Of a stretch of 64,000 nt of DNA, positions 46,301 to 59,000 are shown one piece after another. Source of the stretch: Rhabdornis inornatus. Lineage: Eukaryota > Chordata > Aves > Passeriformes > Rhabdornithidae. Position numbers and translations under genes: made by a program. Within the stretch, counting starts at the first letter, position 1, and each line of letters starts with the position of its first letter. The notes beneath the pieces are model-generated. The model did no database searches, was not told the DNA's origin, and worked only from the letters and a program-made list of their open reading frames with translations. The DNA is taken from assembly GCA_013397075.1 (NCBI GenBank), contig VWZS01000175.1, positions 124,001 to 188,000 on the forward strand, read 5' to 3'.

Positions 46301-46384
46301 CTTGTGATGTTCACATCAAACTACGTGGGCTTGCCTGGCAAATAAATTTGCTGTAGTTGTGTTCCCAAAAAAGAAATTGTTATG

Positions 46385-46566
46385 GCCTTGCAAGTATTTA
46401 GGTTGCCTAGAGAAGTTGTGGCTGCCCCATCTCTGGAAGTGTCCAAGACCAGGTTGGACAGGGCTTGGAGCAACCTGGGATAGTGGAAGGTGTCCCTGCC
46501 CATGGCAGGGGTGGAATGGGATGATCTTTAAGGTCCCTTCCAACCAAACCACTCTGGGATTCTGCA
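46385..46566 (+). repeat. CR1 LINE 3' end
   Basis: CTGGAAGTGTCCAAGACCAG, GTTGGACAGGGCTTGGAGCA, GATGATCTTTAAGGTCCCTT and CCAACCAAACCACTCTGGGA form a forward CR1 3' end. Confidence 0.88.
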
Positions 46567-49500
46567 ATGAACAAGAAATGCTGTTGCTCAAAGCTCAGGT
46601 GGCCCTGGCACAGCCACAGCTGGAATTCACACATCCACTGACAGACTCCAAATCTACTCAAAGGGAATTTCTTTGTTCAGTTGTCCCTTGTAAAGCTGTT
46701 CTCATTTTTGAGAATGAGATGTGTGTTCATGACCCTGGGCTTACTGTGATGCTGCTCCTCTTAGGAGAGAGAACCCATTCACACAATAGAGAGAGGCTCA
46801 GCTGTTCTCTGCCTTAGCTTTGGTTTCCTGGATTTTTACTCATGTGTCATTTGTCCCTCTGCTCCATGGTCTGATTCCCACTGAGTCACCACGCTGGGAG
46901 TTCCTGCCCTTCAGCAGTGGTTTAGTGACTCAGGGGCCAACTTCCCCATAATCCCCCCAGGAGCTGCACCTAGAGAAGCCCTAGAGATTCCTCCAGTTCC
47001 ATCCTCCAGGCTGAAGGGTCAAATGTGACCTGTTGGTTTCACAGGGATAAAGATGTTACCTATTACAAAACTGCCAATTCTCTCTAAAAGCCAAGCAAGG
47101 GCATCTAGTGATGTTCTTGGTGCTGTGAACTTCACAGACTGCAGCCTGCAGGAGGAGATGTTGGTTTTCCACTCCTGTGACCCACTTACAGCCTCTTCTT
47201 GCACCAAGGGGTGGGGCAGAAGGAGGAGCTGATCTCTCCCTGCACACCTCAACATCACAAATGCTTTCATCAAGTTTTGCTTTCAGTTGTGCAATTCACT
47301 CACTCACATTATGATGTTTGTGGCTGTAACAAAGGGTTGTGTTTAATTTTAATATATATATCAGGTCTCTGGGATAGGCAAGGAATCTGACAGGATCCAA
47401 TTCTTCAGCTGAGATTCCAGCAGGGAGTTCAGAAATTCAGGAGGGGATGGCTCTGTGGCGGGGACAAGACCTGGCACAGTTCTGGATGAGGCCAGCACAG
47501 GCTCTGCAGTTCCCTGCTTGAGGTGGCTGTGCTGGGGTCACTTTGCTGTGTAATTCCTTAAAACCTGGCAGAAACGGCTCTGCTATGGAGAAAAACAGGT
47601 CCTCACCTGAGTCTGAAACCTTTATAACATGGCCTCGTATCCCTAGGTGTGGATGAGAAATTACAGAATCCCTTCTAGGAATGTCTGTCCGAGGAGATGC
47701 TGCCAGCAGATGGTGCAAGCATGTGCAGGTGGGGCTTCCTCCCTCCTCTGCTTCCAGGAGTGAGTAACAGCTCTGTGTGATGTTATCCCGACCAGACAAC
47801 ACAGATAGGGAGGGATTTTGTGGGGATTTTTTATTTTGGTTATGGTTTGCAATGTAGCACCGGCCTTCTGATGTGAATTACAGCCCATAGCAGCAAACTG
47901 CCTCTGCTACCAGAGAAGCTCTGGATCTGTATTTACATCAAACAGAGCAGCAGGCTGTGAGCTGTGCAAGAAAATATGCATAGACAGGCAAAAACTGGGG
48001 AAAACACCCTTAAGGATGCAACAGCACCACATACAGAACATCCCTTTTTTTCCTGCAGCTTTGCTTTCAGCAAGATCTGAGGAGGAATGTTCTGTTTCAG
48101 ACCTGGCCACAGAACCCTCTTGTCTCTGGCAGATTTTCAGAACTACACGTTTATATTGTTATGAACGAATTAATCTACTTTATCTCTACATTATGGGTGC
48201 AATTATTGCTATTTTCTGAGATATCAGACAGGCACACGTAGCTCTAGGAAGTTCACAGATCACAATCCAACTGTGTTTTCTCCTAGGAGGGAGATAAACG
48301 AGAGCCAAGGCTGTGCTATCAGTGACTTAATACCTTGACCTCCAAACTTATAAACTCTCTCACATGGAGGAACTTGTTATGGTTTGTGCATAGACAAGCT
48401 CACGGTTTGTGGCTCAGGCCTCCAAGTTGACATTTGAGTTCTGCAGCTGAAATTAAATGAGCTCCTTCCAGGATTTCCATGGAGTTTACAGAACTGTAGC
48501 AATTTCTGATTTATTCTTTCCTGCCTCCCCTAAAATCTGTATTTTTTATGGATTCCAGCAAACAGCTAGCAACAGAGGTCAAGGTTTTGGGCCAGGTTTT
48601 ACTTGGCAGAAGCTGAAGCTGCTGTAAGTCCCCAGGTGGGATGAGTTGCTCTGTGACCCAAACTAAGATCTCACTCCTGACAGAAGACTCTGCTGTTGCC
48701 TCACCCCCTCAGTCTGACATCAAATTGCCCAAACCCATCCTGTTTTGTTGCCAGAGCCAGGCACAGCCCTGCAGAGGTGCTGCTCTCACAGAGTTCTGCC
48801 GTGGCCAAATTGTTCCCACATACCTCGAGGCAGCAGCACCAAAGTTAAAGGCAGGGTTATGAAATGATTTGAGATCTTTTGAAAGCAGATGTAGCTCGTC
48901 AAGCAGGGATAATTCAGGGTTTGTGATGTTCCCAGGCTGCTTGCTGTGGGAAGAGTCAGATTTCCTTTCCTGTGGAGTAAAGCAAGTCGGACAATTTGTT
49001 CCTGTTTCTGGCTGTGAAAGGGCACAGAGTCTGCATGAACTGTGGGGATCACCAAACAATAAAATCCCTAAATATTCATTTCTATTCCTCATGCCTGAAG
49101 CCAGTCCTGTCCTGACTTTTTCCAGTCAGCATTCTTATTTGTCTGGATGGCTTCTTACCTTTTCTGTGTGGGGAATTTGACCAGCAGTCATATTCCTCAG
49201 GAATAAAATGGGTTTTGCCCAGTGTGGGCTGCAGAACTTCCCACTCTGAGGTCCCTGTGTGATCCAAGCCTGCTGAAAGAGCACATTGTCTGCACACAAT
49301 TTGCACCAAAATTCACAGAATAATTCTAACAATACCAGAGCCCTGACAGATTTATAGGCCTATCACTGATATGGCTGCAGGCTCTGGAAATTGATTTATA
49401 TGATTCAGCAACAGCTAAAGGTTGGGGAGGTTTTCCCCTGCTGGGAGTCGTGCTCTGTACTGGAGGCTGCCTCCAGGACTCCAGAAATCCCATCTCTGGG

Positions 49501-50953
49501 GAATCTGCTCTTTCCAAGCATTTCATGTGGTTATTTTTGGCTGTGCCTGTGGAGATTTCTGGTCTCCCAGCACAGCTATTTTTATAGCACATGGCTGTGA
49601 AGTCCATAGTATGAAACATAATTTGATTTCAAACACTGGAGTGCCCCAGGACCATACGTAAGGAATCATTGCCTCCTGCACCTGCTCCTTCTTTGGCCTG
49701 TGCCTCAAACACTCCTTTACTGTATGGAGTGAAGCTTCAGAGCCTTCTAGACAACAGTTCCTTTATGGAGTGTGCTAAGCTGCCATAAATATTTAATTAG
49801 GTGTTACTGTGGGTTTGGAGAGATACAGAAAAAAAATAATCCCCATTTCCTTACATTTAAACAGAACCTTTTCCTGCTGGAAAAAATTCCCCACATTAAG
49901 CACTGACAGGGAGCCATATTTTAAGAGGGGGCATAAAAATCTGGGAGGGTGAGAGGCTGGTGAAGAGGAGATTTCAGGGAGCTGAGGGTTTTTCCTCGGT
50001 GGGAAGGAGCTGCTGGATGGCAGGTTTGAGATGGAGCTGTGTGGGTGTCTTCGAGGCAGTACAGCTCCATGTCAGGCTGGTGGGTGAAGCTCCTTCCCAA
50101 CCAGGGCAGCTTCTGCTTCCTGAAAATAAATCGTGGCTTCAGGGGCATTTTGTAATGAATCAGCAAAGCAGGCTGTCCTGGGCATGCAGGGGGTGGCACT
50201 ACCTGGATTCCTTCCTGTGCCCCAAACTTCTGGATACAACAACGACCTGGACTGGAATTACAGCTGATGAACTCAGCAGAGAAAGGTGAGAGAGAAGAAA
50301 GAGGAGGCAGAAGTGTGACTGTGTTGCCTAATTAAAGAAAATCAATCAACTGACAGACCTGCAGCTAAGATTTCAGCCCAGTTTTCCATCCAGGTGGCAG
50401 AGGGGAAGCTTAAATATCACTCAGAATGTCTCATAATTATATTGGCTTTGTCTCTCAAAGCCAGAGAGAACTAATTTAGAGTGGAAATTAAAAATGACAT
50501 ATGCATGGTTTAGTCAAAATAACGATGATGGGGGATTAGGGAACAATTTGTGAGTATATTAAGGGAGAGAAATTACTTAGAGCAGGGTACAGGTTTTATG
50601 TAATCAGATGAAATTACCAGTAGAAAAAGTAAAACAGGAAATTTTAATCTTAATTTTAAAAATGCAGGAAGCAGATCTGACACTGAGCTCTGCTGGGCTG
50701 CTCAACAGCTCAGTACAGACCTCTTTAATGGGAGAATTTGGGAATTGTCCCCACACTGTGGGAAAAGAGCAGTGAAGTTGTTCCAAATGGGTGCTGAGTG
50801 AGTATTTTGAGAAGTGTTGGGTTTACCTAGGTACTGCCTGTGCGGCAGATGCATTTGCTGATTAAAATAATTATTTTACCTATGGAAACTGAGCTGCCTG
50901 CTTCACTAGCAAAAAAAAAAAAAAAANACACAGAGTAAAGCCCCATAACCACC

Positions 50954-51655
50954 GTGGGAAATGCTGTATGCACCTCCAGTCCCTCAAATCCGCTCTGCAA
51001 ACATCTCCTTTCCCTTCTTTACTCAGTTACTGCCCCTGAAAAGTCAAACCACAAGCATGGAAATGTCCCCAAGCCTGACTTTACCCCCAAATCTCAGCCT
51101 TCCAATGTCATTGATGGTGTTCCTAGGCACGAGCACACCTGGAGTTTAGCTGACATACGAAATGAGGAATTACCTAACGTGGATTTAGACTCCCAGAGTG
51201 TAAAATTGGATATAAATAGTCTTCTCTCATGCTTGCTGAAGCAGATTGCACAGCCCCCACTGGGCAGGGCAGGCCTTGGTGGAGATGAACAGCCTGGGTC
51301 ACAGCACTTCTGTATCACAGAGCCAGCCTGGAGCACCTGGAGCTCTGCCCCTGGAGTTTTTTCCAGCCTGGAGCACCTGGAGCCCTGCCCTCGGAGTTTA
51401 TTCCAGCCTGGAATCCAGTCTCAAGGCCTAAACAGTCCAAGATTTTCTCATCACAACCCCGGGTTTGACTGCCCAGCACCTTCCAGCTGCCAGGGAAGCA
51501 ACTTCTCGGCCAATGCCTCAAACCAGCAGCATCACACAGACTTAATTAACACTTCATTAATCAGCCAAGCACTTGAACCACCTCTGGGCACCACCCACCT
51601 GGATGAGACTCTTGTCCCACACAAAACAATCTCTGTAGTCCTGAGTGTCTATTAA
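50954..51655 (+). other. unrecognised 233-residue open frame, probably non-coding
   Basis: The frame runs from an ATG to a TAA just after VVLSVY. The predicted protein is low in charge and rich in Ser, Pro and Gln, with no known domain, signal peptide or membrane segment. A 40-bp tandem repeat at 51323-51415 keeps part of the frame open. It starts just after a poly(A) run containing an N, so the base quality there may be poor. The length is notable but not decisive in a 64-kb window. Confidence 0.15.
51323..51415 (+). repeat. 40-bp tandem repeat, 2.3 copies
   Basis: Units beginning CCAGCCTGGAGCACCTGGAG start at 51323 and 51363, with a partial third at 51403. Confidence 0.85.
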
Positions 51656-52434
51656 CTGCAGGGATCTCAGGCAGTGTTTGTTGAGCTGAGCTTAAATTCA
51701 CATGGCAGAGCTCTGGAGGAAATCCATCCATGTCCACGGGAATGCAATATCCCAACAGCTTTGGAGCTGTCGGCATCCCACGGGCCAAGGAAATAAATCA
51801 ATATATTCACCCTGGGAATCTGAACCCTGGATGTGCAGGCACACATGGATATCTTACCTGCAAGAGAAATCAAAACCTGTGCAGGAGCATGTACATGACT
51901 GTTGGAATATACACAATTCCTTCTGTAATTCATGTGAGTATTTAGTGATAGTGACCTGCTGTAATAATGAATTCACGCAGCAGCAAAGAACCCAAAAATA
52001 TTGCAAAACTACAGAAAAAAGCGATTTTGTGGAGTTCAGTTTGCTTTAGTGCTTAACAGGCAGCAGAGTGCCCCACTCAGGGGAGGCAGCAGCAGCTTGT
52101 GCTGGGAAACTTCAGCTTTTGAGCACTCAAATTTGGGATAATGCACCCCAAAGCCCAGATCTGGGTATTACTCAAAGTCAGTTATGCAATTAATCCTATA
52201 AAATATCTCACGTGAATAACTCAGAAGCCTTCCTGTTAGAAAACCTTTATGTGGAAGCAATGTGCATCCTTTACGTACAGACTGGATGTCCTGAGAGGGC
52301 CAGTTTAAAGAGCAGAATGCAGTAACCTATAGTATTTTCCCGCATTCCATCTTTTTTGGAGCGTGGCAGTCCCTATACCAGCAGTTTTGCAGGCTTAACA
52401 ACCTCAGTGATAGCAATTATTCACTGCCCTCTGC

Positions 52435-52891
52435 AGAGGTGTGCCGGTAGAACCTTTAGGCCGGGACACGATGAGAATTCCCGCTGGAATGTTCGGTTTT
52501 TATGGAAAAAGCGCGGGAAGGCTCTGACACGGCCGCTGTCGGGCACTGCGGGCCAGGCCCTCATGGCGGCCGAGGGGGAGGGGGGACGGGGGGGGAACGG
52601 AGCCTCCTCCTCTGATTGGTCGAGCCGCGTAGGGGGCGTGGTCACAGCGGGACCAATCCACCTTCCGCCGGCGAGGGGGGGAGCGGAGGGTTCTCCCCAC
52701 GCAAGTGGTACAGCCCCAACCCGAGCCCTTTGGCCGGGCCGTTACCAGCGCCCGCGCGCGCCCAGGCAGGACCCACATCAGGCTGCCCGTCGCGCTGCCT
52801 GATGCGGCGGCGGCCTTGCGGGGCCGATGGCGTCNGTGTGTGTGTGTGTGCGCGCCAGGTGTGAGCGCCCCGGCCGCGCCCCGCAGGAACC
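52435..52891 (+). promoter_or_regulatory. USP1 CpG-island promoter
   Basis: GC-rich and CpG-dense sequence lies upstream of the USP1 ATG. It has an inverted CCAAT box (ATTGG, 52615-52619), a GC/KLF-like box GGGGGCGTGG (52632-52641) and a direct CCAAT box (52653-52657), all within 45 bp. The paired CCAAT boxes resemble cell-cycle gene promoters bound by NF-Y, which would suit USP1. A GT run with an unresolved base sits at 52835-52850. Confidence 0.6.
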
Positions 52892-53052
52892 ATGCCCGGC
52901 GTCCTGCCCGGCGACAGCGCCAGGGCCAGCCCCTCCAAGAAGAACAGGCTGTCGCTGAAGCTCTTTCAGAAGAAGGAGGCGAAGCGAGTGCTGGATTTCA
53001 TCGAGGCGCAGGAAAATGAGCCGAAGGGCGCGGAGTTCCGAGGCGCCGAGAT
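52892..53052 (+). CDS. USP1: USP1 first coding exon
   Basis: It begins ATG CCC GGC GTC (MPGV) in the context AGGAACCATGC and encodes residues 1-54, with SPSKKNRLSLKLFQKKE near the start. The donor is GTGAGT. CCCCGCAG lies immediately upstream of GAACCATG, which suggests a splice acceptor and a non-coding first exon, as in human USP1; that exon is not located. Confidence 0.92.
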
Positions 53053-56000
53053 GTGAGTGCCGCGCGGGAGAAGTTTTTGTGGCGATGTTGTGGCGATCTC
53101 ATGCTGCTCCATCCTCCGCTCCTTTCGCTTTCGTGTTCTCCTATAAATAACGTGCTGCAGCACGCGCTAAATTAGATTAACGTGCGCTTCACTTAAATGA
53201 AAGTGCGCTTACGTTAAATTAACCGTCCAGGCAGCTTCATCAAACTGAACGAACTAATTACTATGACCAATTTCAATTTTAAGAAAGGCGGCTTTGCCCC
53301 ACCGGGGATGTTTAGTTGGCGCAAACTTTGGGATCACTTGCTGAAGTTAGTTTTTAAAACCTAATTAATCGCTGTAACCAACTACTAATAACTCTTTTAA
53401 GAAAACAGTTTTGTCCCCTTGGGGGTGTTTAGTTGGCACAAACTTTGGGATCAGTTGAAAAAGTTGCTTTGCTTCAAGTTAATATAAGTAGTTACTGTGT
53501 CACTGAACTACTTATATTAAAATTTAATTTTCTAGCAAGATGAGCTTTAGTGAAAATATGTAGGATCTTTAATTGTGGGGTTGGCTGTCATTCATTGGGG
53601 GTTTTCAGGCCCTGAGCAAATCTAGTGATTAATTTCATAGCTGGTGAGGGGATTTAAGTGAGAAAGAGAAATTTGTGGTCTGTTAGAAACAGGTGGAGAT
53701 TTTAAAAGTTCTGTTGTGTCATTACAGTGTATTAATCACTTCTATCAGTGATTAATAATAACTATAACCAGTGTATAGTGTGTCAGGTTTATTTGTTTAC
53801 TTTTTTAGATTTTTTTCTGGTTTTATGCTTTTGCTTTGTATCTAGAGATTATATGACTGGAGCAAGGGACAATATAAAAACACATTCTAGGCATATTTTT
53901 TCTGCCTTATGAATGAGCATAGCACGTGCAAAAGTATTTAAATATGAAAATTTTGATCCATTAAATCAGTCTCCTGGTATTAGGTGTGTTGGAACTTAGA
54001 GCAGGTGTTTTTCCTGGGTGGTTTTGGGTGGGTTGCTGAGGAGCTAGAGGTGAGGAGTCAAGAGTGAATTCAGACACACTTTGCCACGATTTTGATCTGC
54101 ATTTCTCAGTGCTGAATTCTCTAAGGTGGGGAGAGATGAAAGTGTTTTTTTCCAAAGTGTCTCTTACCCCAGTTCTCTGTTTCCCAGTGACCAGGTGGTT
54201 CCTGCAGCACAGCCCCCCTCCCTTGTCAGCTGTGAGAAAAAAGACAACATGTTGCCTTTTGTGGGCTTGAACAACCTGGGCAACACCTGCTACCTGAACA
54301 GCATCCTGCAGGTGAGGCCATGCCCGGGGGCTCCAGAAAGGAGATTTTGGTTAAGCACAAATGGGAGAAATCAGTTTATCCTGAGTGCAGTTTAGAGGGC
54401 ATCTCATTACAGCAGGGAAATAAAGATGCTGCTGCAGGAGATGCGTGCCCTGTGGTTGTCCTGATTGGGAAATTCTTCAGTTTCCATACCCAGGGCCCCT
54501 CCCTGCTGTGAAAAATCCTGGATCTTTGTGTGCCTGGGGACATGCAGAGCTGTGTGGATTATAAATGTGCATTTATGTGTGGAATAACTTCTTAGCCCAG
54601 TTATTCTCATGTTTTCAACTGTTGCTTTCAGGTATTATATTTTTGTCCTGGTTTTAAAACTGGAGTAAAACATTTATATAACATTATTTCAAAGAAGAGA
54701 GAATCTTCAAAGGATGAAGGAGAGCAAAAGGCAGAAAAGGTAACAAATCCCCCTGTGTTCTTTATTTGTAACCTTGCAAGCGAGGCTGTCCTGAATGTAG
54801 TGAAAATTTAACTGATTTCTGATTTTAAGAAGCTTTTCAGCATTGTTTTCTACACTGTTAATTCAGGTGAAGATGTATTTGAGTTGTTTTGAACTTTAGC
54901 ACAAGTTTTAAAGTCTAACAGAAGAAACTTGAGGAGGATACCTGAGCATGCTTCTGGCACAAAGATATTATGATACAGTACCTGGAGCTGATGGAAATGG
55001 GAGTTTGGGCAAGGATGGTTTGGGATTTTAAACTAATGGCTGATTGGGCTTCTATGTTTGTTTCCTACTTGAAAAAATTCAAAATAGTGCCTGAAACCCA
55101 CCTGCCATAGCAGACAAAAAATTCAGCCAAGTACAGAAAACCAAGGGAGGGGAGGAGATAAAAATGTTAATTTATGACCGATGTGACCGTTGCAAGTGTT
55201 TTTATTCCTTTTACATTGTCATTGCAGGGAAGCTGTAAAGAAGATCCCTTGGCTAGTTATGAACTCATCTGCAGTTTGCACTCCTTGATCCTTTCAGTTG
55301 AGCAGCTCCAAGCCAGTTTTCTCCTAAACCCAGAGAAATACACGGATGAATTGGCCACTCAGCCCCGGAGGCTGCTAAACACCCTCAGGTACAAATCCCC
55401 TTAGAAGCTGACAGAATTTTGTCTTGACGTTTCCAGGCCATTACACTGCCCAGCTTTAGAGGCTGGTGGAAGGTAGATGGCCTTAAATTTGGGGTGGCCG
55501 TATAGGAAGGAAGATTTTTGTGCTTATTGTTGGCGTTGTGGCATTGAAAATTTGAAAATAAATTTGAATTTTTTAAGACTGGAATTGCAGAAGGGGTTTA
55601 AAACTGTGCTTAGGTACAGAAGTGTTACTGAATTACAGAGTGGTTTGGGTCGGAAGGGACTTTAAAGCTCATCCAGTTCCAGCCCTGCCATGGACAGGGA
55701 CACTTCCCACTATCCCAGGTTGCTCCAAGCCCTGTCCAGCCTGGCCTTGAACACTCCCAGGGGTGGGAAGGTACCCCTTGGAACTGAGGAGCTCCACTAC
55801 TGGGTGTGTGTAAATCCTTAATGCTGAATCTTCCCCCAGCTCTGTGACAGAGAGGACTCCTCTCTATGCCTGGAGAAGATCCTCCATGACTTCTAAATCC
55901 CTGATTTCAGTCTCAAATCACAATCCCCAGTTAGCAAAGGACACCAGACCCTCATTTTTTGCTCTTTTCTTTGCACAGAGAGCTGAACCCCATGTATGAG

Positions 56001-59000
56001 GGGTACCTGCAGCACGATGCCCAGGAGGTCCTGCAGTGTATCCTGGGCAACATCCAGGAAACCTGCCAGCTCCTGAAGAAGGAAGAGCTGAACAAACTGC
56101 CTGTGGAAGAGCCTGCAGCTAAACTGGAGGAAAAACCCAACCAAAACTCTGAGAGCAATGGATCTGTCAGCCCTGCTGAGGAGGAGGATCCCACCCTGGG
56201 CAGCCATGGTGGAGACGCAGCCAAGGACAAGCTGCTCAAGGGAAACGGGAAAAGGAAAAGCGACGCCGAGGGTGGCAACGCCAAGAAAAAATCCAAAGTA
56301 TCAAAAGAGCAAATTGCAGCAGAAGAAAATCAAAGACAAACCAGGTCCAAGAGGAAAGCCACGGGAGAAAAGATGGAAAACCAAACAGATGCCATTGCCA
56401 AGTGTTCCGGGGAGAGCGAGAGCGCCAAGCCCACACAGAAAAAGTCGCGCCTTAGGTTAAACTGGTTAAAATCTTCCTGCAAACAGCCCAGTATTCTGTC
56501 CAAATTTTACAGTCTAGGAAAGTTAACTACAAACTTGGGATCCAAAGACCCAGGGAAAGAATATGACTGTGAGTTTGAAGAGTCAGCTGTCAAGTGTGAA
56601 AATGGTGACAGTAAAGAAGAATATCATGAACCAGTGTCTCCTGTGGAAAGCCATCATGGAAAAGGAACTGAAAAAGAACCAAAAAAGGAAGGTTGGTGCA
56701 CAAGTGGATGGGCTTAAAATTAGTAGGATTAAGAAAGTACAATGTGTGGGAAGTCAGCCTTCAGACTGCGCAGCCTGCAGAGCTCTAAACACAAAATTAG
56801 ATTTTTCAGGAATTGAAGATGATTTTTTTAGGAAAAGTAATTTATTTTTATATGTGTTTGTAATTTTTTTTCTTTTAGAACCTGACCTGTTTAGCTTAGA
56901 TCTCAAGGCATTTATCTAACATTCTGTAATGATTGCACAATATGTATAAAAAGGCAGAATATTACCAGGTTCATATTTACCACTAATTTTTGTCATCCTT
57001 AGAAAGAGCAAGTGGATTCAAGATGTAAAGGGATATTTCTGGCAGGAGCAAACAGAACCAAACCCCACTAGCTGTGGTTTTACAAAGGGAAAAAGAGATG
57101 ACAACTCTTTTTCCCTTCCAGTTCCTTAACCTTTCCATATTCCCAACCTTCCCAAGAACCAGGAAGGACTCAGGATGTATTAAAGATCTAATCTGTTTAG
57201 ATCTAACAGATAGCAATTAGAAATGCTAATTGGCTAGCAGGTCTGGATTTTGTTTATGTCAGTGAAACAAGATACATGTTGAGGGAAGGGCCTCAGTATG
57301 AATCCAGTACTTAAAAATTTGGAACTTCCCACCCACCGATTTTTTTTTTATAAAAAATTGAAGGAATGAAGAGTCTTCTGCATTTCTTCTGCAGATTTGG
57401 CCAAAACTGGCCAATAAATTTAGGAAGGAGGAGAGAACTGAGAATAAATAGAAACCAGGCAAACCCACAGTGTGGTGTTCCTTGAGGAGATCAACAGTCC
57501 TTGCTAAGGAGTCAGAGCATTGATGACAACCAAATATTCCAGGATGTGACACTGTCACACTTGAAGTATAAAACAAGAACCAAATCTTAGAATGGAAATT
57601 AAAGTTTGAGCCCCAAGAGACAGAGTGTCCTTATTTACTTAAAGGCAGATGATGCCATGAAAACTGCACATGATTTGTTTTGCTTTTTAATCCCTATGTG
57701 AGATCCCTAAAAGGCCATGGCTGTAACAGTGATTTTCCAAGGATAACCAGGATCTGAAGGGTCTCTGGGATGAAGTGCACCTTGCTCAGGGATGTGCCAT
57801 GTACTCTCTGCAGGTACAGAGCTGGCTGTCTTCGAGCTGGTGGAGAAACTCTTCCAGGGCCAGCTAGTGCTGAGGACGAGGTGCTTGGAGTGTGAGTGCT
57901 TCACAGAAAGGAGGGAAGATTTTCAGGACATCAGTGTTCCAGTGCAAGAAGATGAACTTGCTAAAAGTGAAGAGAGTTCTGAAAGTAAGTAATTCCCTCA
58001 AAGAAAGGGTTGGGAGCTGTGTTCCTGCCTCAGCCAGCCGTGGGGAAGGGATAGTGCTGCAGTTAGGAACACGGCTCCTGTTTGTGCTGGCTAAAATTAG
58101 AGGCTCTTATCTCCTGTCCTGATTAACTTTAGACTTTGGAAACACGGTGCTGATAATATTGACAGATCCAGATAATATTCAAATTGTTCCAGATCTTAAC
58201 ATGTAGCATGGACTGCCCACAATCCATCACTTAGGCACCTGTTTTCCTGATTATGATTTGGTATTTCCTTTGACTTGAGTCTTCTTTTTTCTTCCTGGAT
58301 AAGAAATTTTGCTTTTTCTTCTTTTTATAAGAGATATCTACATTTTTTCTTAGAAATAAAAGAAATGAGAATCCAGCTTTTTTTCTTAGTTACTCCAAAA
58401 AAATTTTAGTATTTCATTGTTGTTACCTTAATACCATTCGTATTTTGTTTGTAAATGTTAGTCATGTGGTCTCTTTCACAAATTTTATTGATCTATATGC
58501 AGTTTTTAGCTGTTTTCAGAAGGAAGCGTGGCATTTTGAAATTCAGTATTTTAAGGGAATTAATTTTAGTTGCCATGGACTTGATTTGGAGCAGCTTTTC
58601 CTGCTTTTGCTCCCCATTTTGCTGAAGGATTCAGAGGAAAATGTGTGGAGTGATGTTCCTGTGTGAAGTGCTGCCGACAACGGGCGATCCTGTCAGCAGT
58701 GTGAGGGTGGCAGGGGAGGCAAAATGCAAGAAGTGAGAGGGAACTTTCTGGTTATTTTGGGGTTTGCCTTAATAAGTGAAATTCTGGTCTCGTACAGGCT
58801 CTCCATTTCCAGACATGGCAACAAAATTGTGTGATCTGAAACAAGCTTTGGAAAAATCCTAATTTTGAGTAATGATATCCATTAAGTCATGTTTTCATCC
58901 CTTCCTGAAGTGCTCCAAAGATTGGAACACATCACATGTTTTGCACATACTGAGTGTTCTTTGCAGTGTTGCAGGTTTGGAGTGATCTGAACTTGACATA

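Larger units (their letters stand above)
43340..52430. other. intergenic region between divergent KANK4 and USP1
   Basis: No known gene was recognised in about 9 kb. It contains a T-rich (TTG)n run at 43380-43432, a forward CR1 3' end at 46385-46566, an A-run with one N at 50911-50927, and an open frame of 233 residues at 50954-51655 with no recognisable domain. The rest appears to be unique sequence. Confidence 0.6.
53053..54187 (+). other. USP1: USP1 intron 1
   Basis: No coding sequence was seen. It contains a diverged tandem duplication of about 117 bp (53250-53485) and a perfect 15-bp inverted repeat (53479-53520). Confidence 0.7.
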
